From the NCBI GenBank assembly GCA_016285335.1, contig JAEEQO010000134.1, positions 1-8,441 on the forward strand: a stretch of 8,441 nucleotides of DNA. Direction: 5' to 3'. The notes below the pieces were generated by a model. The model had not been told where the DNA came from. It worked only from the letters and a program-made list of their open reading frames with translations, and did no database searches. Each line of letters starts with the position of its first letter. Within the stretch, counting starts at the first letter, position 1. The position numbers and the translations under genes were made by a program. This DNA comes from Victivallales bacterium. Lineage in GTDB: Bacteria; Verrucomicrobiota; Lentisphaeria; Victivallales; UBA1829. Below, in pieces: positions 5,757 to 8,441 of the stretch.

Positions 5757-5809
5757 ATGCTCATAATTATCTTAATCCTTTGATTTCTTCTTCAGGAGGA
5801 GGCTTTTTT

Positions 5810-6007
5810 ATGGCGGAATATATTGTGGACAGCGGCAAGACCAGCACCGGGATCACACTGAACAATGGGGATGCCATGTGCGTCTCCAACGGCGGCGTGG
5901 CGAGCAACACCGTCGTCAACAATAAAGGCACCCTTAATGTCTACAGCGGCGGCGTGGTGAGCAACACCGTCGTCAACATGGAAGGCACCCTTAGAATATA
6001 TCCCTAA
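5810..6007 (+). CDS. Small AIDA/adhesin-like repeat peptide (65 residues), possibly a truncated or minimal copy
   Basis: The product starts MAEYIVDSGKTSTGITLNNG and then has GGVASNTVVNNKGTLNVYS (residues 28-46) and GGVVSNTVVNMEGTLRIYP (47-65), a 19-residue tandem repeat. Such Gly-Gly-Val / Ser-Asn-Thr-Val-Val-Asn / Gly-Thr-Leu repeats form beta-helical passengers in AIDA-I-like surface proteins. There they usually occur in many tandem copies followed by an outer-membrane barrel or anchor. Here only two repeats are present, with no signal peptide, no barrel and an immediate TAA. ATG at 5810 is chosen over an earlier TTG because AGGAGG lies 7 bases before it and the peptide then begins like its family. 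The full expression signals argue that it is, or recently was, transcribed. It may be the surviving 5' end of a large adhesin gene cut off by a rearrangement. Function unknown. Confidence 0.65.
   Translation: MAEYIVDSGKTSTGITLNNGDAMCVSNGGVASNTVVNNKGTLNVYSGGVVSNTVVNMEGTLRIYP
5891..6004 (+). repeat. 57-bp tandem repeat, two copies, inside the small ORF
   Basis: 5891-5947 and 5948-6004 are adjacent in-frame copies. They are nearly identical through GTCGTCAACA and GGCACCCTTA and diverge at the last dozen bases. High nucleotide identity between copies indicates recent duplication or ongoing homogenisation. Confidence 0.88.
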
Positions 6008-6060
6008 ATAGAAGCAATCTTTCTTAAAATAATTATGCTTGCCGCCAGCGGGCTGTCCGC

Positions 6061-7812
6061 TCACTCTTCCTCGTTTTTCGCCTTGCGGGTCATGAGCTCG
6101 CGCACGACTTCGCGCGGGTCGCGTCCGTCGTGAAGCACGGCGTAAATGCCGTGGATCAGCGGGGTATCGACGCCCCAGCGTTCGGAGAGGGCATAGGCGG
6201 CCTCGCAGGTCTTCACGCCCTCGGCCACGACCATGTTCATGGACTTGATGATCTCGTCGAGCTTGCGGCCCTTGCCGAGCTCCTCGCCCACGTAGCGGTT
6301 GCGGCTGTGCTTGCTGGTGCAGGTCACGATCAGGTCGCCGACGCCGCTCAGGCCGCTGAACGTCTCCTTCTTGCCGCCGAGGCGTTTGCCCAGACGCGAC
6401 ATTTCGGCGATCGCGCGCGTCATAAGCGCGGCCTTCGAGTTGTCGCCCATGCCCGCGCCGTCCACGATGCCGGCGGCGATGGCGTAGATGTTCTTCAGCG
6501 CGCCGCCCAGCTCCACGCCGACCACGTCGTACGACGTATACACGCGGAAGAAACCGTTCATGAAGATGCGCTGCACGTATTCCGCGATGTCGCGGTCCTC
6601 GCACGCGGTCACGACCAGCGTCGGGATGCGCCGCGCGACTTCCTCGGCGTGGCTCGGGCCGGACAGCGCCACGTAGTGCGTCGGGCCGAGTTCCTGGAGA
6701 CAGAGTTCGCTCATGGTCAGCAGGGAGCTGAGCTCGATCCCCTTCACGATGTCCACGATGATCTGCGTATCGGGGTTCAGGTGCGGCTTGAACTGCTGCA
6801 GGACCCCGCGGAGGTACTGCGACGGCGTGGCGAGCACGACCAAACGCGCGTCCTTCACCGCGTACTCCATGTCGGACGTGTATTCCAGCCCCTCCGGGAT
6901 CGGCACGCCCGGCAGGAATTTCTTGTTTTCATGCTCGCGGTTCACCGCGTCGATGTTCTCCCGGAACGCGCCCCACACGCGCACTTTGTGGCCGTTTGCG
7001 TGGAGCGTGAGCGCGAGCGCCGTGCCCCAGGCGCCGTCGCCCAGCACGGCGGCCTGAATGGCGGAACCGTCCTGAAGCGCGGCCATGGAAAGCGGCGCGA
7101 CCTTCTTCTTCCGTTCGAACTTGTTCTCCGTGCCCTCCCGCAGACGCTTGATGTTCGACGCGTGCTTGGTCACGGCCAGGGCGGCGAGCAGGAAGAGCAG
7201 GATGATCTCCGGCGGGTTGGCATTGGAGAGCCCCGCGGCCTTGTAGACCACGCAGAACACCGCGATCGACACGGCCGCCGCAATGCTCGCCAGCGACACG
7301 TAGCGCGAGGCGAAGAACACGATCACCCACACCGCGCCGGCGGACAGCAGCGACAGCGGGTTCAGCGCCAGGATCGCGCCCGCCGCGGTCGAAACGCCCT
7401 TGCCGCCCTTGAAGTTCAGGTAGACCGGCCAAATATGCCCGCAGACCGCCGCGAACGCCGCCACGCAGGCCAGCAGTCCGGCGGGGTCGGGCAGGCACGA
7501 TTCCATCTTCAGCCATTCGGGCAGGTGTTCCACCACGAACTGCGAGGATTCGCGCGTGGAGAGCATGGACGCCGCGATCACGGGGATCGCGCCCTTCAGG
7601 AAGTCGAGGAAGAAGCACAGGCGTCCCCAGCCTTTGCCGACCACGCGCGTCACGTTCGTCGCGCCGATGTTGCCGCTGCCGTGCTTGCGGATGTCGAACC
7701 CCTTCATCCGGCCGATGAGATAGCCGAACGGGATGGCCCCGATGAGGTAGGAACCGAGTGCGATCATGGTGATGGAGACGCCGACGCCGACGGGAGTATT
7801 GGGAATGGCCAT
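6061..7812 (-). CDS. plsY-gpsA: Fused PlsY glycerol-3-phosphate acyltransferase - GpsA glycerol-3-phosphate dehydrogenase
   Basis: This single 583-residue frame joins two enzymes. Residues 1-232 are PlsY, a polytopic membrane enzyme that moves an acyl group from acyl-phosphate to sn-glycerol-3-phosphate. They carry SYLIGAIPFGYLIGR (21-35), KHGSGNIGATNVTRV (43-57), GHIWPVYLNFKGGKGVSTAAG (125-145, in two motifs) and KHASNIKRLREGTENKF (216-232), all PlsY signatures. A basic linker (ERKKKVAPLSMAALQDG) leads to GpsA from about residue 252, which reduces dihydroxyacetone phosphate with NAD(P)H. It shows the nucleotide-binding loop VLGDGAWGTALA (256-267), ATPSQYLRG (328-336), VKGIE (356-360), SGPSHAEEV (384-392), VELGGALKNIYAIAAGI (433-449, catalytic Lys 440) and SGLSGVGDLIVTCTS (486-500). 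Both halves are full length and motif-complete, so GpsA would hand its product to PlsY on the same chain. ATG at 7812 has an AAAAGG ribosome site. An internal ATG (codon 243, at 7086) could make free GpsA but lacks a good ribosome site. Confidence 0.95.
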   Translation of the reverse strand: MAIPNTPVGVGVSITMIALGSYLIGAIPFGYLIGRMKGFDIRKHGSGNIGATNVTRVVGKGWGRLCFFLDFLKGAIPVIAASMLSTRESSQFVVEHLPEWLKMESCLPDPAGLLACVAAFAAVCGHIWPVYLNFKGGKGVSTAAGAILALNPLSLLSAGAVWVIVFFASRYVSLASIAAAVSIAVFCVVYKAAGLSNANPPEIILLFLLAALAVTKHASNIKRLREGTENKFERKKKVAPLSMAALQDGSAIQAAVLGDGAWGTALALTLHANGHKVRVWGAFRENIDAVNREHENKKFLPGVPIPEGLEYTSDMEYAVKDARLVVLATPSQYLRGVLQQFKPHLNPDTQIIVDIVKGIELSSLLTMSELCLQELGPTHYVALSGPSHAEEVARRIPTLVVTACEDRDIAEYVQRIFMNGFFRVYTSYDVVGVELGGALKNIYAIAAGIVDGAGMGDNSKAALMTRAIAEMSRLGKRLGGKKETFSGLSGVGDLIVTCTSKHSRNRYVGEELGKGRKLDEIIKSMNMVVAEGVKTCEAAYALSERWGVDTPLIHGIYAVLHDGRDPREVVRELMTRKAKNEEE

Positions 7813-7821
7813 AAGAACCTT

Positions 7822-7849
7822 TTGATTTTTCAGCGGATCGTGTTATATT
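7822..7849 (+). promoter_or_regulatory. Probable promoter of the M24 peptidase gene
   Basis: TTGATT (7822-7827), a 16-base spacer and TATATT (7844-7849) predict a start near 7856 and a leader of about 55 bases. The element lies between the plsY-gpsA start codon and the dyad at 7848-7870. Confidence 0.6.
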
Positions 7850-7870
7850 AAATTGTATCATTCAATTTAA
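7848..7870. promoter_or_regulatory. Dyad TTAAATTG-N7-CAATTTAA between divergent genes (possible shared operator)
   Basis: Perfect 8-bp arms (7848-7855 and 7863-7870) flank 7 bases. The dyad overlaps the end of the rightward -10 and all of the proposed leftward -10, and its centre (7859) is within a few bases of both predicted start sites. A protein bound here would affect both promoters. The half sites are AT-rich, so chance is not excluded. Confidence 0.5.
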
Positions 7871-7892
7871 CTTCATTTGCACCCTTTTTCAA
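7864..7892 (-). promoter_or_regulatory. Possible promoter of plsY-gpsA
   Basis: On the minus strand, TTGAAA (7892-7887) and TAAATT (7869-7864) are separated by 17 bases, predicting a start near 7857 and a leader of about 45 bases. The -10 match is moderate. Confidence 0.45.
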
Positions 7893-7910
7893 GCGAGGAG
7901 AACCTTTTTG

Positions 7911-8441
7911 ATGGAAAAAATGTCGCAGGGCCGCCTGATCGCGGCCACAACCGCCGAATCCGCCGACCTCGTCTACGGCTCCGGATTCTTCGCCCCGGAC
8001 GAGTTCATCTACGCCGAGATCGGCGGCAAGCCGTATGTCTTCGTATCCGTGCTGGAGATCGCCCGTGCGAAGAAAGAAGTCCGCCCCGGCATCGAGGTGG
8101 TCGACTTCGCCGACGTGCTGAAACAGGCCCCGCAGGACGCAAAGCGCTGCCTCGTGGCCGCCATCAGCAAGGTCTACGGCGTAACGCACTGGCAGGTGCC
8201 CGAGCGCTTCCCGCTCATCTACGCCGAAAAGCTCCGCGCCGCCGGAGTCGAGGTCGAAATGGCAAACGGTCCGTTCTTCCCCGAACGCGCCATCAAGCGC
8301 CCGGACGAGATCGAAAAACTCCGCGCCGCCGAGGCCGTTACGCAGGAAGCCCAGTTCCAGGTCCGCGACTTCATCGCGGAATCCACCGTCAACGCGCAGG
8401 GCTTCCTCGAATGGCACGGCAAGGTGCTGACCTGCGAGTTC
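7911..8441 (+). CDS. M24-family metallopeptidase (Xaa-Pro aminopeptidase-like), N-terminal part (runs off right edge)
   Basis: The frame is open for 177 codons to the window end. The N-terminal domain (residues 1 to about 120: DLVYGSGFFAPDEFIYAEIGGK, in two strands, then FVSVLEIARAKKEV) has the layout of the creatinase-type N-terminal domain of aminopeptidase P / prolidase proteins. IKRPDEIEKLRAAEAVTQEA (129-148) is the helix that opens the pita-bread catalytic domain. The five metal ligands (two Asp, His, two Glu) would lie beyond the window, so activity cannot be judged; a typical member has about 360-400 residues. ATG at 7911 has AGGAG 10 bases upstream. Codon use is strongly GC-ending, like frr and plsY-gpsA. 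It is divergent from plsY-gpsA with a shared promoter region. Confidence 0.8.
   Translation, partial: MEKMSQGRLIAATTAESADLVYGSGFFAPDEFIYAEIGGKPYVFVSVLEIARAKKEVRPGIEVVDFADVLKQAPQDAKRCLVAAISKVYGVTHWQVPERFPLIYAEKLRAAGVEVEMANGPFFPERAIKRPDEIEKLRAAEAVTQEAQFQVRDFIAESTVNAQGFLEWHGKVLTCEF

Larger units (their letters stand above)
5490..5809. other. 320-base divergent intergenic region between frr and the small repeat peptide
   Basis: No gene is seen here. From left to right it contains the GC-rich frr leader (about 5490-5592), a 16-bp dyad at the frr start region (5585-5600), the frr promoter (5599-5626), an unusual 16-bp perfect palindrome (5679-5694), and the promoter and ribosome site of the rightward small gene (5728-5802). 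Confidence 0.65.

Noticed and set aside
4923..5783. 286-codon plus-strand frame opposite frr
   Set aside because: It covers frr and its promoter region in antisense; its Asp/Val/Leu-rich composition is a shadow of the frr codons.
6047..6061. Terminator of plsY-gpsA (AGCGG / CCGCT hairpin)
   Set aside because: The 5-bp stem is followed by GGCGGCAAGC rather than a U-run on the minus strand, and there is no U-run on the plus strand either.
6130..7851. 573-codon plus-strand frame opposite plsY-gpsA
   Set aside because: Low-complexity His/Arg/Ala/Asp-rich shadow of a strongly supported gene; it has no start signal of its own.
1..8441. CRISPR array, transposase, integrase, toxin-antitoxin or phage genes
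   Set aside because: No regularly spaced repeats and no recognisable proteins of these kinds were found in the open frames on either strand.

Overview
The window reads as chromosomal DNA of a GC-rich, probably Gram-negative bacterium. It carries unrelated housekeeping genes on both strands: recJ, frr, a plsY-gpsA fusion, a tRNA-Leu and an M24 peptidase. At the left edge are two polysaccharide-type membrane genes. A 65-residue peptide with AIDA/adhesin-like Gly-Gly-Val / Ser-Asn-Thr-Val-Val-Asn repeats resembles repeat proteins that are abundant in Lentisphaerota (Victivallales). That placement is tentative, rests mainly on this peptide, and needs a marker gene or a database search.

Layout: 1-216 (-) is the N-terminus of a Wzx-type flippase that leaves the window. 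217-562 is intergenic and holds a degenerate tRNA-Leu-like repeat (copy A). 563-2485 (-) is a GT39-like polytopic membrane glycosyltransferase with a near-consensus promoter. 2486-2782 holds a second tRNA-Leu-like repeat (copy B) and a short direct repeat. 2783-2868 (-) is tRNA-Leu(CAG). 3038-4756 (+) is recJ, followed by two back-to-back terminators. 4926-5489 (-) is frr as a single-gene unit. 5490-5809 is a divergent promoter region with two perfect dyads. 5810-6007 (+) is the small repeat peptide. 6061-7812 (-) is one reading frame joining PlsY (acyl-phosphate:glycerol-3-phosphate acyltransferase) to GpsA (glycerol-3-phosphate dehydrogenase). 7813-7910 is a compact divergent promoter region with a dyad. 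7911-8441 (+) is the start of an M24 (Xaa-Pro aminopeptidase-like) protein cut by the right edge.

The strongest points for a second look are four. First, the PlsY-GpsA fusion puts two consecutive steps of phospholipid synthesis on one polypeptide. Second, two tRNA-Leu-derived repeats lie in the same orientation either side of the glycosyltransferase gene; one contains a perfect 22-base inverted copy of the neighbouring tRNA's anticodon region. Third, the tRNA-Leu and frr promoters match through their spacers as well as their hexamers. Fourth, the tiny repeat-protein ORF has excellent expression signals. No CRISPR array, transposase, integrase or rRNA was seen.
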